Positions 1-11,084 are shown, numbered from the stretch's first letter. The stretch is 64,000 bases of DNA from Vicia villosa (GCF_029867415.1 NC_081185.1:27515293-27579292), one strand, 5' to 3'. Translations and numbers: made by a program. The notes: generated by a model not told the origin, from the sequence alone.

Positions 1-1076
1 GAAATCAATTACCTTTCACTGGTTTATAAAGGAATCCAAAACCTGAAGTCATTGCTGCTGCTTTACATTTGCGAAAATCAGAAATCGAGTCCAATTGGGA
101 AACAAAGAGTGGAGTTAAGGGTTTGCTTGCTAAGTTCTTAATGGAAAAGGCTCGATTACTACTAGAAAACAAAAGTTATCCAGCTTTTGAGGAGGCTGTG
201 GCTCTTTTGATCTACGGTTTGGTATTATTTCCTAATCCTGATCAGTTCTTAAGTGTACACATCATCAACCTTTTCCTAACCCGTAACCCGGTATCAACAT
301 TGCTGGGAGACATTCTACATTCTCTACACACTCGTACCATGAAGAAACGAGGAACTCTTATGTGCTGTATACCACTACTGGCTAGGTGGTTTACATTTCA
401 TCTTCCCCGATCAGTGTTGAGAAATGAACAAAGAATGCAATGGTCTCGCAGGATTATGTCTTTGTCTCATTCAGATATCCGGTGGAACAACTTCTTTCAA
501 AGAGACATTACTATCATTGATCATTGTGGAGAGTACCCTAATGTGCCACTCCTTGGCATCAAAGGGGGCATCACTTACAATCCCTCTTTGGCTCTACGCC
601 AATTCGGATATGCAAGGAGCAACGGTCCTCATGACATGATTATCCGTGGCATTGTGTTTGATTACGAGAATGATTCTCATAGACACCAACGAAGGTTCAT
701 ACATGCATGGGGCAGTGTCTATAGAATAGAAAGCAAAACTTTGGGGCAATGGAATTCTATCCCTATGGAACCTTACCTCAGATGGGTCCGTACTCATGCT
801 CAGAAACTCATCATGCCATATCCCGCCATTCTACCTGTGACTATTGAGCCAGAGGTCGAAGGAGACGAACCCCACGTTATTCTACACCCGGATATGCCAA
901 CTGACCTAGAAGAGTTGCAAAAATCTTGGGTTCAACTAAAAGAGGAAAGAGACACCTTCAAAGCACACTATTAAGACTATGAGAGAAGGATATTGGAGCT
1001 CACCGGACAGCTGCAAGAAGAACAGCAGATCAACACATTCCTGGGTGCAAAGAGAAAGCGTCCATGGGAGACCTGA
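1..1076 (+). pseudogene. Ogre extra ORF1 (unknown function), 5' partial
   Basis: This is the protein-coding ORF found upstream of gag in Ogre elements; its role is unknown. The open stretch runs 69-974, and the same frame is readable back to the window edge through a TAA at 27-29. Family-like features are the hydrophobic LLIYGLVLFP segment, the NPVSTLLGDILHS segment and the CCIPLLARWF segment. The protein resembles the plant DUF7745 / mobile-domain-like group, recalled from memory and not checked. A TAA at 972-974 interrupts a charged, probably coiled-coil C-terminus; the same frame continues to a natural-looking TGA at 1074-1076. The reading frame itself is undamaged, so the inactivating changes are point nonsense mutations. 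Confidence 0.75.
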
Positions 1077-1215
1077 GGGATCATTCATTTCTTTTATTTC
1101 TGTTTTGTAAGCCAAAATGAGGCAAAGAAAAAAAAAGCAAAAAAAAGAAATAAATTGTTTAACTAATGTTTGTTTCTCCTTTGTTTTAACAAATCTAAAC
1201 TCTAAGATCCTTGAA

Positions 1216-1313
1216 AACATTGCACACACATTGCATTCATATACATTGCATTCATTACATTGCATATACATTGCATTCATATACATTGCATCCATTCATA
1301 CACATTGCATAAC
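1216..1313 (+). repeat. short tandem repeat upstream of gag
   Basis: About six imperfect copies of a CATATACATTGCATTCA-type unit lie between ORF1 and gag. The related gag region at 36354-36440 (minus strand) has only one or two copies of the same ATTGCATTCATA motif, so the array has expanded in this copy. Confidence 0.7.
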
Positions 1314-1329
1314 AGGTTCACATGACGGA

Positions 1330-1357
1330 TTTCTCATCTTCTCGCTGTTTATTTCAG
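1330..1357 (+). promoter_or_regulatory. candidate splice acceptor just upstream of gag
   Basis: A pyrimidine-rich run ends in TTTATTTCAG at 1348-1357, nine bases before the gag ATG at 1367. The related minus-strand element has nearly the same pyrimidine run and CAG (36385-36359) just before its own gag ATG at 36354. Conservation of this non-coding stretch in two diverged copies supports a function. A 3' splice site that lets gag be translated from an mRNA lacking ORF1 is an inference. Confidence 0.4.
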
Positions 1358-1366
1358 TCAGAAGAG

Positions 1367-3727
1367 ATGGAATCTGAAATGAGCATCAAGAATCTCGAAG
1401 CACAGAATGCCCAAGTTCAAGTGGCAATTCTAGAACTGGCAAAGGGGCAACAAGAACTGAAAGCCCTGATGATCAAGAAGAAAAAGAAGCCCAAAGGATC
1501 TGTAGGCTTGAGTCACCTGAAAAGGAAGATCAAAATCCCAGTCAAAAAGTTCAAAAAGCCACCGATCCCTGAAACAGTCGGTGATGATGAACAAGGAGAC
1601 AATCACAACAACCAGGGTTCTGCTAAACCCTCTCTCTCTTCCAATGAAGAAGATGATCATTCTGGGGACGAACCGGATGATGACAAGTACCAACAGCTGG
1701 AAGAACGTATGAAAGCTATGGAGATACAAAAAATACCTGGCTTAGATTTCAATGATCTGGGACTCATCTCGGATGTTGTTATCCCTCCAAAATTCAAAGT
1801 TCCTGTCTTTGCAAAATATGATAGAGTTTCTTGCCCAAAACTACATCTGAGATCCTATGTGAGGAAGATACAACCTCATACAACAGATAACAAATTGTGG
1901 ATTCACTTCTTCCAAGAAAGTCTGTCGGGTACACAACTCGAGTGGTACTACCAGCTGGAAAATACCAAGGTTCATACTTGGGAAGAATTAGCTGCTGCTT
2001 TTTACAAACAGTACCAATACAATGCTGATCTTGCACCAACCCATACTCAACTAAGGGGCATGTCCATGGCACCAAAAGAAATTTTCAAAGGATATGCACA
2101 AAAGTGGAGAGATATGGCTAGAAGGGTTCAACCACCCTTATCTGATCGCGAGCTAGTCGACATGTTCATGGGCACTTTAACTGGCCCTTTCTATAGTCAT
2201 TTGTTGGGAAGCTCATCATAATGTTTCACTGACCTGATATTGACCGGAGAACGTGTCGAAAATGGCATTCAAAATGGAAAAATTCAAATAGGCTCCTCCT
2301 CTGGTACTACAAAAAGGCCCATCAGCGGGAGAAATGAGGTCAATACAATGCAAATTCAGAAAGGTCGCAAAAATGAGCAGCATCAATCTGTAGGGGCAGT
2401 TCTGATCTCCGCATCTGCGCCTCAAAAAGATCAACAGCCAAAATATACGCGTCAACCAGATGCACCAAGAAAAAATTTCACCAGAATCAACATGCCAATC
2501 TCTCAGGCATTGCAGCATTTGCTAAAAGCAGATCTGATCACATTAAAGGGTCATCCAAAGAATGTCAACACTTCCTCTCCGAGTTATCGCCCTGATGCAA
2601 CATGTGCCTATCACTCAAACTGTCCAGGACATGACGCAGATCACTGCTGGGCCCTGAAAAATAAAATACAAGATATGATGGATGCTGGGGAAATTGAGTT
2701 CGATCCTCCAGAAACTCCAAATGTCATCACTGCACCTATGCCAAAGCATGACAAAACTGTTAACGCTATCCTGGACACTGTTTACATCTATGATGTGAAC
2801 AAATTATCAACTCCACTCTGCGAAGTCAAAGGAAAGCTAATCCAAGCTGGTTACTTTCCAGGATGTGACCCCGATTGCTTTTATTGCTCATACCTGCCCA
2901 ATGGTTGTGAAAATCTGAGAATGGGAATTCAAAAGTGGATGGATCGCCGTATCATTATGTTTGAGAGGCTCCCTTCTATGGACGTGTTATGCGAAGTCTT
3001 TGCAAACGGGATAAGAATAGAAGATGTCTCAGTGATCTCCAGTTTACCATTCAAAATCTCTGCCAAGGCTCCGTTCAAAATTTCTGCTACACTCAAAGTG
3101 GCATCAGTAGTCATTGCTAGCCCAACTCCATTTCCATACTTCTCAGACAAAGCTGTCCCATGGGGTTACGACACTAATGTTTATGTTCATGGAGTTAAGC
3201 AGGGTACCTCGACTGAAGAGGCCGCAAAGTTAACTACTCCAACTGTGGATAATATTGTGGGTACCAGCAAGATCACGAGAAGTGGAAGAATCTTTTCACC
3301 AGAAATTTCTCCAAATGTTGCTGCTGGTCCAGTCCGAGTCCCAGTTCCTAATCAAGATGACAGCGCTCGAGGCAAAGAGCCACAAGTTGAACAAGTTCAA
3401 ACCCCGGTAGAGATCACTGCTGAGGATCCATCAAAGCAAGAAATGGAGCAAATATTGAAAATCATCTGCAAGAGTGATTACAATATTGTTGAGCAACTGG
3501 GGCACACCGCTTCAAAAATATCAATGCTATCTCTGCTAAAATATTCAGAAGCTCATGCCAAAGCTCTAATGAAGTTCCTGAAAGCTGCGCATGTGCCTCA
3601 AGAGATCTCAGTCGACCAATTTGAGAATTGTGTTGCCAATTTAACCGTGAACAATGGCCTCGGTTTCTCTGATGTGGATCTAACCTGCTGGAAAAAATCA
3701 CAACAAAGCCCTACATATCTCCATTGA
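1367..3727 (+). pseudogene. gag: Ogre gag, broken by nonsense and frameshift
   Basis: Gag forms the virus-like particle in the cytoplasm. The start is taken at ATG 1367, which aligns with the start of the second gag in this window. An N-terminal coiled coil (AQNAQVQVAILELAKGQQEL) is followed by a lysine-rich and then an acidic stretch, and then the retrotransposon gag core (LEWYYQLENTKVHTWEELAA, then YAQKWRDMARRVQPP). A knuckle-like CAYHSNCPGHDADHCW segment follows. A TAA at 2219-2221 interrupts the frame; the other copy has a sense codon there. The frame then resumes and runs to 3727. Near 3683-3690 about two bases appear to be missing relative to the protease frame, which fuses gag to an out-of-frame tail. 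Confidence 0.85.
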
Positions 3728-5137
3728 ATGTAATGGCACCACTCTATCTCATGTGCTAGTAGATAACGGTTCTTCTTTGAACGTGTTACCGAAAACAGTA
3801 CTAGAAAAGCTTGACTTCGAAGGAATTGTGTTACAACCAAGTGATGTTGTGGTAAGAGCCTTTGACGGGTCAACAAGAACGGTATACGGAAAAGTGAATC
3901 TCCCAATCAGAGTGGGTTCTCAGATCTTTGATTCTATCTTTTACGTAATGGAAATTCACCCAGCCTATTCCTGTTTACTTGGACGCCCTTGGATACATGG
4001 GGCAAACGCTGTAACTTCTACCCTGCATCAGAAGTTAAAATATCCAGTAAAAGGAAAGATTGTCATAGTCTATGGCGAAGAGGAATATGTGGTTAGTCAC
4101 CTAAGCAATTCCAAATATGTTGAGTTGGAGGACGAATTCATCGAAACTCCCTGCCAATCTTTTGAGGTGGTCTCTCCAGATGTCTCTACCACCAAGCATA
4201 TTCCTGCTACTCCAACTACAACTATGGCTTCTCTCAAAGATGCCAAAGCTGTGATCGAACAAGGTGATTGCACAGTATGGGGACAGCTTCCCGATATACC
4301 CTACAAGTCCGACAAGCTAGGCCTGGGCTATGATAGTGGAAATCAAAAGAATGATCAAAGTCCTCGTTCTGGTGGATTAATGTCACACTTCATCAGCCAA
4401 GAAGTAAACGCCATTGAAGATGAAGGAATGTTCTTGAACCATATCATTCAGCCATATCCAGATGAAATTCCACCCATTTCCATGGGAATGTGGGATGCTG
4501 TGGGAGAACCAAGTGGCGGGTATAATTATCAGTATACCGCACCTCAGAATTCATATATTGCTATGGAAGACATTACCCCGACTGGATGGGGCGATCAATT
4601 TGGAAATGACAAGAGTTTCACAAGTCCCGTCGCTGAGCAATATCAAAATCCACCCAAAGAAGTATGGGATACGCTAGGAGAACCCAGTGGCAAATATGAC
4701 TATATGGTGAAATATTCCGCTCCTCCGAGCTCACAAATTGCTATGGAGGACATTGTCCCAACTGGATGGGATGAACATTACGATGACAATTTCACTCTTG
4801 AAGAAGCCAGGGAAATACCAAATAACGAGGGTTGCTTTCTGTCAGAATACACTCCTCACCAGGATGCACAAGTCTCTATTCAAAACATCATCCCGACTGC
4901 ATGGGACGGCCTTATCGAGCATCTTGCTCAGCCAACAGAGATATCTCAGCCTAGGCTCTCGTATCCAGCAGAGTATATCGCTTATCCCGAAAGATCACCG
5001 GCTCATTTTCCCACTAATGAAATCAATGTTGTGGAAGATGAAGAAGACAACTGCAAATGGAACAGCTGGATACTCCCTGCTCACAACAATGGATTGAACA
5101 ACTGGAAAGCTGAGGATGTGATCTCCTTTGACCAGGA
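3690..5137 (+). pseudogene. pro: Ogre aspartic protease and spacer, 5' exon
   Basis: This retroviral-type aspartic protease domain would process Gag-Pol. The catalytic motif is visible as LVDNGSSLNVLPK at about 3756-3794 (DNGS in place of the usual D-T/S-G). A hydrophobic strand and YSCLLGRPWIHG follow at about 3966-4000. The domain lies in a different frame from gag because of the upstream two-base deletion; its open segment is 3753-5141. Residues after the protease form a long, acidic, proline- and tryptophan-rich spacer with internal repeats. The ORF ends at a TAA (5139-5141) that overlaps the proposed 5' splice site, so the stop would be removed by splicing. Confidence 0.8.
4484..4910 (+). 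repeat. degenerate protein repeat in protease-RT spacer
   Basis: Two long units carry the pattern WD-[AT]-[VL]-GEPSG-x-Y-x-Y, then IAMEDI-x-PTGW, about 175 bases apart (near 4489 and 4665). A shorter third unit near 4865-4905 carries VSIQNIIPTAWDG. The spacer therefore seems to have grown by internal duplication. No known function is recognised. Confidence 0.65.
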
Positions 5138-5400
5138 GTAAATGCCATTTCCTGTTTTCTTTGTGTATATTGTGCAAAGATAAAAATGGTTCCTAAACTA
5201 TCGAACTATGAGCTTGAAAGCCGGGTGCCTTGCCCGAAGCGCACTGGTCCTTTTATAAGGGCTTATCATATCATGATCAAGTGCATTCAATAAAATCATG
5301 GGACGCTTGCATATTTAAATTTTGTGATCCTTTTTCTTTCTTTCTTTGCTTTCAAATAGCTATGTTTTTTTTCACACACACTCACATAAATAAAATGCAG
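5138..5400 (+). other. putative Ogre intron between protease and RT
   Basis: Ogre elements are known to splice an intron between protease and RT. Here a donor (GA|GTAAAT, GT at 5138-5139) and an acceptor (TAAAATGCAG|ATTC, AG at 5399-5400) bound 263 bases. Pyrimidine-rich sequence lies at 5328-5354. Excising exactly this segment joins the protease frame (two bases of a codon left over) to the RT frame (one base needed). It also removes the TAA at 5139. The next downstream CAG (5421-5423) would not keep the frame. The intron class is inferred from sequence only. Confidence 0.75.
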
Positions 5401-7382
5401 ATTCACATACACTTTGGATCCAGTCAATAACGATTCTGCTATTGCCCGTCATGACTTTGAAAATCCGATCTACCGAACTGAGGACGAAAGTGAGGAAGAT
5501 TGTGAAGTACCAAGAGAACTTGCAAGGCTGCTAGAACAAGAAGACAAGGCCATACAGCCTCACGAGGAGCCAATTGAGGTCATCAACTTGGGCAGCAACG
5601 AGGAAAAGAAAGAAGTCAAAATAGGGGCTGATTTAGAACACACCATCATGCAAAGACTGATTCAAATGCTGCGAGACTACGTCGAGATATTCGCCTGGTC
5701 CTATGAAGATATGCCAGGCCTTGACACGGACATTGTAGTTCATCGCCTGCCAATCAAAGAAGTTAGAACTCCAGTCAAACAGAAACTACGAAGGAGTAGG
5801 CCTGATATGTCAAAAAAGATCAAAGACGAGGTTGAAAAACAGTTCAATGCCGGATTCCTAAAAGTTGTAAGTTATCCTCCTTGGATAGCTAACATCGTGC
5901 CTGTACCTAAAAAAGACGGGAAAGTCAGAATGTGCGTGGACTACAGAGATCTGAACCGGGCAAGCCCCAAAGATGATTTCCTTTTACCACACATCGATGT
6001 ACTGGTTGACAATACCGCACAATGCAAGGTATTCTCCTTTATGGACGGATTCTCAGGGTACAATCAAATCAAGATGGCACCCGAAGACATGGAAAAAACA
6101 ACCTTCACAACACCCTGGGGAACCTTTTGTTACAAGGTAATGCCCTTTGGTTTAAAGAACGCAGGAGCAACCTATCAACGTGCAATGGTAGCGCTGTTTC
6201 ATGATATGATTCATCAGGAGACAGAGGTGTATGTCGATGACATGATTGCAAAATCCAACACCGAGGAAGAACATCTGGGTCATTTACACAAGTTGTTTGA
6301 CAGACTCAAGAAATACAAGTTGCGACTGAACCCAAATAAGTGTACCTTTGGAGTAAGATCCGGCAAACTCTTAGGTTTCATCGTCAGCAGCAAAGGTATT
6401 GAGGTTGATCCTGCCAAGGTCAAAGCCATTCAAGAAATGCCTATACCTCGTACCGAGAAACAAGTCAGAGGATTCTTGGGACGTCTGAATTACATCGCCC
6501 GATTTATTGCCCACATGACTACTACTTGTGTGCCGATCTTCAAACTGTTGAAGAAAGATCAAGTGGAAAGGTGGAATGACAAATGCCAGTTAGCCTTTGA
6601 CAAAATCAAAGAATATCTCCAAAAAACCCCAATCTTGTTGCCACCTGTGGAAGGAAGACCTCTGATAATGTACCTAACTGTGTTAGAAGACTCAATGGGG
6701 TGTGTACTAGGACAACATGACGAATCCGGCCGAAAGGAGCACGCAATCTACTATCTTAGCAAAAAGTTTACCGATTGTGAAACAAGATACTCACTACTCG
6801 AAAAAACTTGCTGTGCCTTAGCATGGGCGGCTCGCCGACTAAGACAGTACATGCTAAATCACACCACTTTCCTAATCTCCGAGATGGATCCTATCAAATA
6901 CGTGTTCGAAAAACCTGCTCTCTCTGGAAGAATAGCAAGATGGCAAATGATCTTAACAGAATATGACATTCAATACACTTCACAAAAAGCAATCAATGGA
7001 AGTGTGGTAGCTGATCATCTGGCTCATCAAGCAGTGGATGATTATCAAGCACTGAATTTTGACTTCCCAGACGAAGACATTATGCTAGTCAATGACTACA
7101 AACAACCAGGACCAGAAGAAGGACCCGAGCCAGGATCCCGTTGGACTATGGTTTTTGACGGAGCCTCTAATGCACTTGGCAATGGCATCGGAGCTGTGAT
7201 CATCTCCCCCGCAGGAGGTCATACACCATTCACTGCCAGATTATGCTTCAACTGCACTAACAATATAGCCGAATACGAAGCATGTATTATGGATCTTAAA
7301 GCTGCAATTGATCTAAAAATCAAGTTCCTGGAAGTCTACGGAGACTCGGCCTTGGTAATCTACCAAGTCAAAGGGGAATGGG
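5401..7382 (+). pseudogene. pol: Ogre RT, RNase H and second RNase H; truncated
   Basis: Reverse transcriptase begins near 5800 with a KLRRSRPDMSKKIKDEV segment. Core motifs follow: VPVPKKDGKVRMCVDYRDLN, FMDGFSGYNQIKMAPEDMEK and the catalytic YVDDM at 6230-6244. A Ty3-type RNase H follows (LEDSMGCVLGQHDESG, then HAIYYLSKKFTDCETRYS). A second, archaeal-type RNase H starts near 7141 ([41 protein letters not shown]), as in Tat-lineage elements. The frame has no internal stop. Similarity ends after VKGEWE at about 7382; codons from there to 7537 are the antisense of HSP70. Integrase is absent. As the second exon of the gag-pol precursor it would need the upstream intron to be spliced. Confidence 0.88.
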
Positions 7383-9027
7383 AGATTGTTATCACTGGCT
7401 CGAGTTCTTTCACCCTCATAAACCTCAATCAAGACGGAAGATTGGTTATCTGCAAATGTTACAAAACTTTGTGTCTTCTTGATGGGAATGCAAGAGTTCC
7501 TAGGAATCATCACGCCCATGATATCTCCAAAGTTTGACTTACCAAGAGACAATGGTGTAACATCATGCAGCACCAAGTTCGGAACATTTTTAAAGCCTTC
7601 ACTCATCAAAGCAGCTTGTACAGCTGCTCCATAAGCAACAGCCTCATCAGGATTGATGCTCACGCATAATTCCTTTCCGTTGAAAAATTCCTGCAATAGT
7701 TGCTGAACTTTTGGAATCCTAGAAGACCCACCAACAAGAACAACATCATTTACCGTACTCTTGTTCATCTTAGCATCGGTAAGACAACTCTTGACGGTCT
7801 CCATGCACTCGTTAAAAATGTCCATATTGATTTCCTCAAATTTGGCACGAGTAATCAATGAAAAGAAGTCAATACCTTGAAATAAAGAATCTATCTCAAT
7901 TGTGGTGACAACAGAAAAAGAGAGTATCCTTTTTGCCTTTTCACAAGCTGTTCTCAACCTCCTCAAAGACCTAGAGTTCCGAGTAATATCCAGTTTGTTC
8001 TTCCTCTTGAACTCATCGACAAAGTAGTTCACCATCCGGTTATCAATGTCCTCTCCTCCGAGGTGAGTGTTTCCGCCAGTGGCCTTAACTTGGAAGACCT
8101 TATCCTTGATTGTTAAGATCGACACATCAAAAGTGCCACCACCAAAGTCAAAAACAAAAATATTCCTTTCTCCAACATAGTTAGTTCTCTTATCAAGTCC
8201 ATATGCAAGAGCAGCCGCAGTTGGTTCATTGATGATCCTTATAACATTAAGACCAGCAATGGCACCAGCATCTATTGTGGCTTTTCTCTGAGCATCACAG
8301 AAATAAGCAGGCACTGTAACAACTACATTCTTTACTGGAAACTCTAGAAATTTTTCTGCAGTCTCTCGCATTTTTGTGAGGATCATTGATGAAATTTCCT
8401 CAGCACACACATGCTTCTCCTGACCTTTGTACTTAACAACAATCACGGGTTTGTCATTCACATCGCCAATTACTTTGAATGGCCATAACATCATATCTTT
8501 TTTAACAACAGAATCACTAAACTTCCTGCCAATTAATCTCTTGGCATCTGAAAAAAATTTAATATTATTCATAAACTCTGATCATTCTTTTAACATATCA
8601 ATGCAATGCAATAACAAGATTTAGAAAAACAGTAAGCATAGTTATTTAGTGTTTTGATATTAAAGAATAAATTATAGTTAATTCACACAATCAGTGTCCT
8701 ACGCACAGACCTGCGAAACCGACACAGTACGCAACCGCGACCTTTTTGTAAAACTATTAACAACAATAAATATATGAAGTTATGAAAGGATAGGAATAGA
8801 AATTTACCAAAGACTGTGTTTTCTGCATTGGAGGCAGTCTGATTCTTTGCAGCATCACCAATCAACCTCTGATCATCAGTGAAAGCAACAAAAGAAGGTG
8901 TGGTCTTGTTTCCTTGTTCATTGTGAATAATCTCAACCCTATTGTGTTCATCAAGCCACACAGCAACACAAGAATATGTTGTTCCAAGGTCGATTCCTAC
9001 TGCACATCCTTCATACTTTTTTGTCAT
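7382..9027 (-). pseudogene. HSP70: HSP70 (cytosolic type), 3'-truncated copy
   Basis: This encodes an ATP-dependent chaperone. Exon 1 is 9027-8808 (about 73 residues, with the [20 protein letters not shown] phosphate motif). An intron at 8807-8548 has GT...AG ends, and exon 2 runs from 8547. The GAT codon split by the intron is the expected HSP70 position. Later motifs are [14 protein letters not shown] and [16 protein letters not shown], followed by the start of the substrate-binding domain (VTPLSLG, VYEGER, DNNL). About 460 of the usual 650 residues remain; the frame is open up to the break at about 7382. The open frame then runs into retrotransposon antisense and stops at 7313, replacing the rest of the substrate-binding domain and the lid. 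Expression is not excluded, but a chaperone without the lid is unlikely to be normal. Confidence 0.88.
8548..8807 (-). other. HSP70 intron, longer than in the second copy
   Basis: The intron has GT at 8807-8806 and AG at 8549-8548, 260 bases in all. The intron at the same codon in the plus-strand copy (18932-19021) is only 90 bases. Part of the extra length is a GC-richer patch (about 8695-8750) unlike the AT-rich rest, which may be inserted sequence. Confidence 0.65.
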
Positions 9028-9244
9028 CTTCTTTGAAGTAAACGAGAAAAACCACAGTGTGTGTTTTCAAATTTTTTTCTCTTTCAAATATATGATGCAA
9101 ACAAACAGCTTAAATGGTCTAGGTTAAGTTCGACTAGGTCAAGAAAATATTGGACTTAGAAATTTTTATGATGGAGACCAGTATAAATATTATCCCGTGA
9201 CGTGTCAAATTTAATATATTTATATATTTAATAGGGTTTTCATA
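9028..9244. other. flank upstream of the HSP70 remnant, no gene seen
   Basis: This is the 5' flank of the minus-strand HSP70. I see no convincing TATA box or heat-shock element array. It does not resemble the flank of the other HSP70 copy. Confidence 0.4.
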
Positions 9245-9252
9245 AAATTTAA

Positions 9253-10650
9253 GGAAATTTTTTTACCCACCTCTCTATTTTCTTGGTCACCTCTGATGTA
9301 AAACCCAAAATACCCCTTACTTCATAAATGAATTTCGGAAACGCTTTTTTTTTTAAATTTGTCTTATTTCGGAATTGCACTTCCAAAAACACGAAAAAAA
9401 AGGTATTTTTGGAGATGCATTTCCGAAAACATTCTTTTTTGGGAGAGGGGTGTTTTCCAAAATGCATTTCCGAAAACACCTTTTTGGGAGAGGGGTGTCT
9501 TCGGAGATACATATCCGAAATATTCCAAGACCAAATTGGTCTTGGAATGTTTCGGATATACACTTCCGAAAGAATTCAATAATTATTAAAAAATTAAAAT
9601 CAAGGTGAATCAATACAATTAATAGGTATAAAATCAAGGTGAATCAATAAAATGAAGGTGAATCAATAAAATCAAGGTGAATGAAAATTTTCTAAACAAT
9701 TTTAAAGGTCAAAATTATTTTACTAACTTATATAAATAAAAAACATTTTAATTTTATAAGTAAATTTTGAATTATATAGCATTAAATATAAAATTTATTC
9801 ATTAAATAAAATTAAGACAAAATCATTTTTTAATTTTTTAAAACTAAATACAAAATTATAACTCATTTTTAATTATGAATCAGAATAGAAATATATAAAT
9901 ATATAATAATTATTATTAATTTTGTAAGTGAAATATATAAATATATAATATATAAATATATAATAATTATTATATAAATATATAAATATATAATAATTAT
10001 TATAAATTAAAACACTCATTTTTTAAATTTTTATAATTATTATATAAATATATAAATTTATTTATAATTAATATATAATAATTATTATATAAATATATAA
10101 ATATATAAGTATATAATAATTTTTATAAATATATAATAATTATTATAATTATTATATAAATATATAAATATATAAATTAAAACACTCATTTTTTTAATTT
10201 TTTTTGTAAATATATAAATATATAATAATTCTTATAAATATATAAATAAAAAATTATAACTCATTTTGTAAGTGAAATTATTTTAATTTTTTTAATTAAA
10301 ATTATTTTAAATTTTAAAATATGAATCAGAATAGAAATATATAATAATTATTATTCATAACTCATAAATTATATCAAAATATATAATTATTATTATTCAT
10401 TACTCATAAATTATATCAAATTTATGATATGTGAATTAATTAATATCCTAACATTTTTAATTTTTGGGATTTTCAATTTTTTTTCGGAGATGCATCTCCG
10501 AATTAATCAAAATCCCAATTTTTGGGATTTTTTCGGAAGTGCACTTCCGATGTATGGGAAAATTTAGAAAAAAAATACTCCGGAAATGCATTTCCGAAGC
10601 AGGGTTTTCGCTGGGGTGACCCCCATAGGGAGGTGGGTAAAGAAATTCTC
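9253..10650. mobile_element. TIR element with subterminal palindromes
   Basis: Imperfect terminal inverted repeats of about 40 bases (GGAAATTTTTTTACCCACCT at the left; reverse-complement GAGAATTTCTTTACCCACCT at the right) are flanked by AAATTTAA at 9245-9252 and 10651-10658. The 8-bp duplication fits a hAT-like element, or 9 bp with one mismatch a MULE. Inside each end are palindromic modules of the TTCGGAnnTGCAnnTCCGAA type: five on the left (about 9367-9572) and three on the right (about 10483-10597). The centre is nearly pure A/T with no transposase, so the element is non-autonomous. Confidence 0.72.
9880..10345. repeat. A/T-only low-complexity core
   Basis: Irregular repeats of TATAAATATATAATAATTAT and TATAAATATATAAATATATA fill the centre of the TIR element. 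They are probably slippage-derived. Confidence 0.8.
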
Positions 10651-10673
10651 AAATTTAAAGAGTTTAAAAGTAG

Positions 10674-10828
10674 TGCACTAACCGTGGAAACTAACTTTGC
10701 ACATACAACCAATCAAAATCCTTACACTTGTCAAGTCATATTAGTTTATTTAAATTAAAATTGTGTTTTAATTGGATGCATGGTTGTGATTGGTTGACAA
10801 CGTAAAAATATTTTACACTGTCAGTGCA
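10674..10828. mobile_element. short MITE with TGCACTxACxGTG termini
   Basis: The left end TGCACTAACCGTGGAAA matches the reverse complement of the right end, TGCACTGACAGTGTAAA, over 17 positions with three mismatches. The 155-bp size and lack of coding are MITE-like. A target-site duplication is not clear. Confidence 0.5.
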
Positions 10829-11084
10829 AATATTTTTTCTCCAATTTAAATTAAACTAGACGATAACCCATACGATCGGGTTGAGTTAATTTTTTTTATA
10901 AATAAAATTAATATCAATTGAAATATTTATTTTGTGTCATCTGTGATTGATGTGGTATAAATAAAGATATGTATTGTGATATTTTTTAAAGAAAATATTG
11001 AAAAAATAAAAATAAAAATTAATAAAAATTAAAAAGTTTTTTTAATAGACAATGAATTTCAATAAAATTGGTATTAGGAATCAT
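10829..11084. other. AT-rich, no gene seen
   Basis: No coding or repeat structure is recognised between the MITE and the LINE relic. Confidence 0.4.

Larger units (their letters stand above)
1..7382 (+). mobile_element. Ogre-like Ty3/gypsy (Tat) retrotransposon, partial
   Basis: The domain order is extra ORF1, gag, protease, spacer with an intron, reverse transcriptase, RNase H and a second RNase H. In Ty3/gypsy elements, an ORF upstream of gag, a protease-RT intron and a dual RNase H are hallmarks of the Ogre/Tat lineage. The 5' LTR and PBS lie outside the window. The 3' end is missing: the coding similarity stops at about 7382 inside the second RNase H, and antisense HSP70 sequence follows directly, so integrase and 3' LTR are gone. 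ORF1 and gag carry in-frame stops, and a frameshift separates gag from protease, so this copy cannot be autonomous. The RT part is still open over about 660 codons, which suggests moderate age. Confidence 0.9.

Noticed and set aside
7313..7537. Overlapping open frames of HSP70 and the retrotransposon across the junction
   Set aside because: Each frame runs into the antisense of the other. The overlap is a breakpoint effect and not an overlapping gene pair.
9249..9637. Six overlapping open frames of 70-104 codons on both strands
   Set aside because: They are produced by the palindromic modules, which read open on both strands. No codon constraint or family motif is seen.
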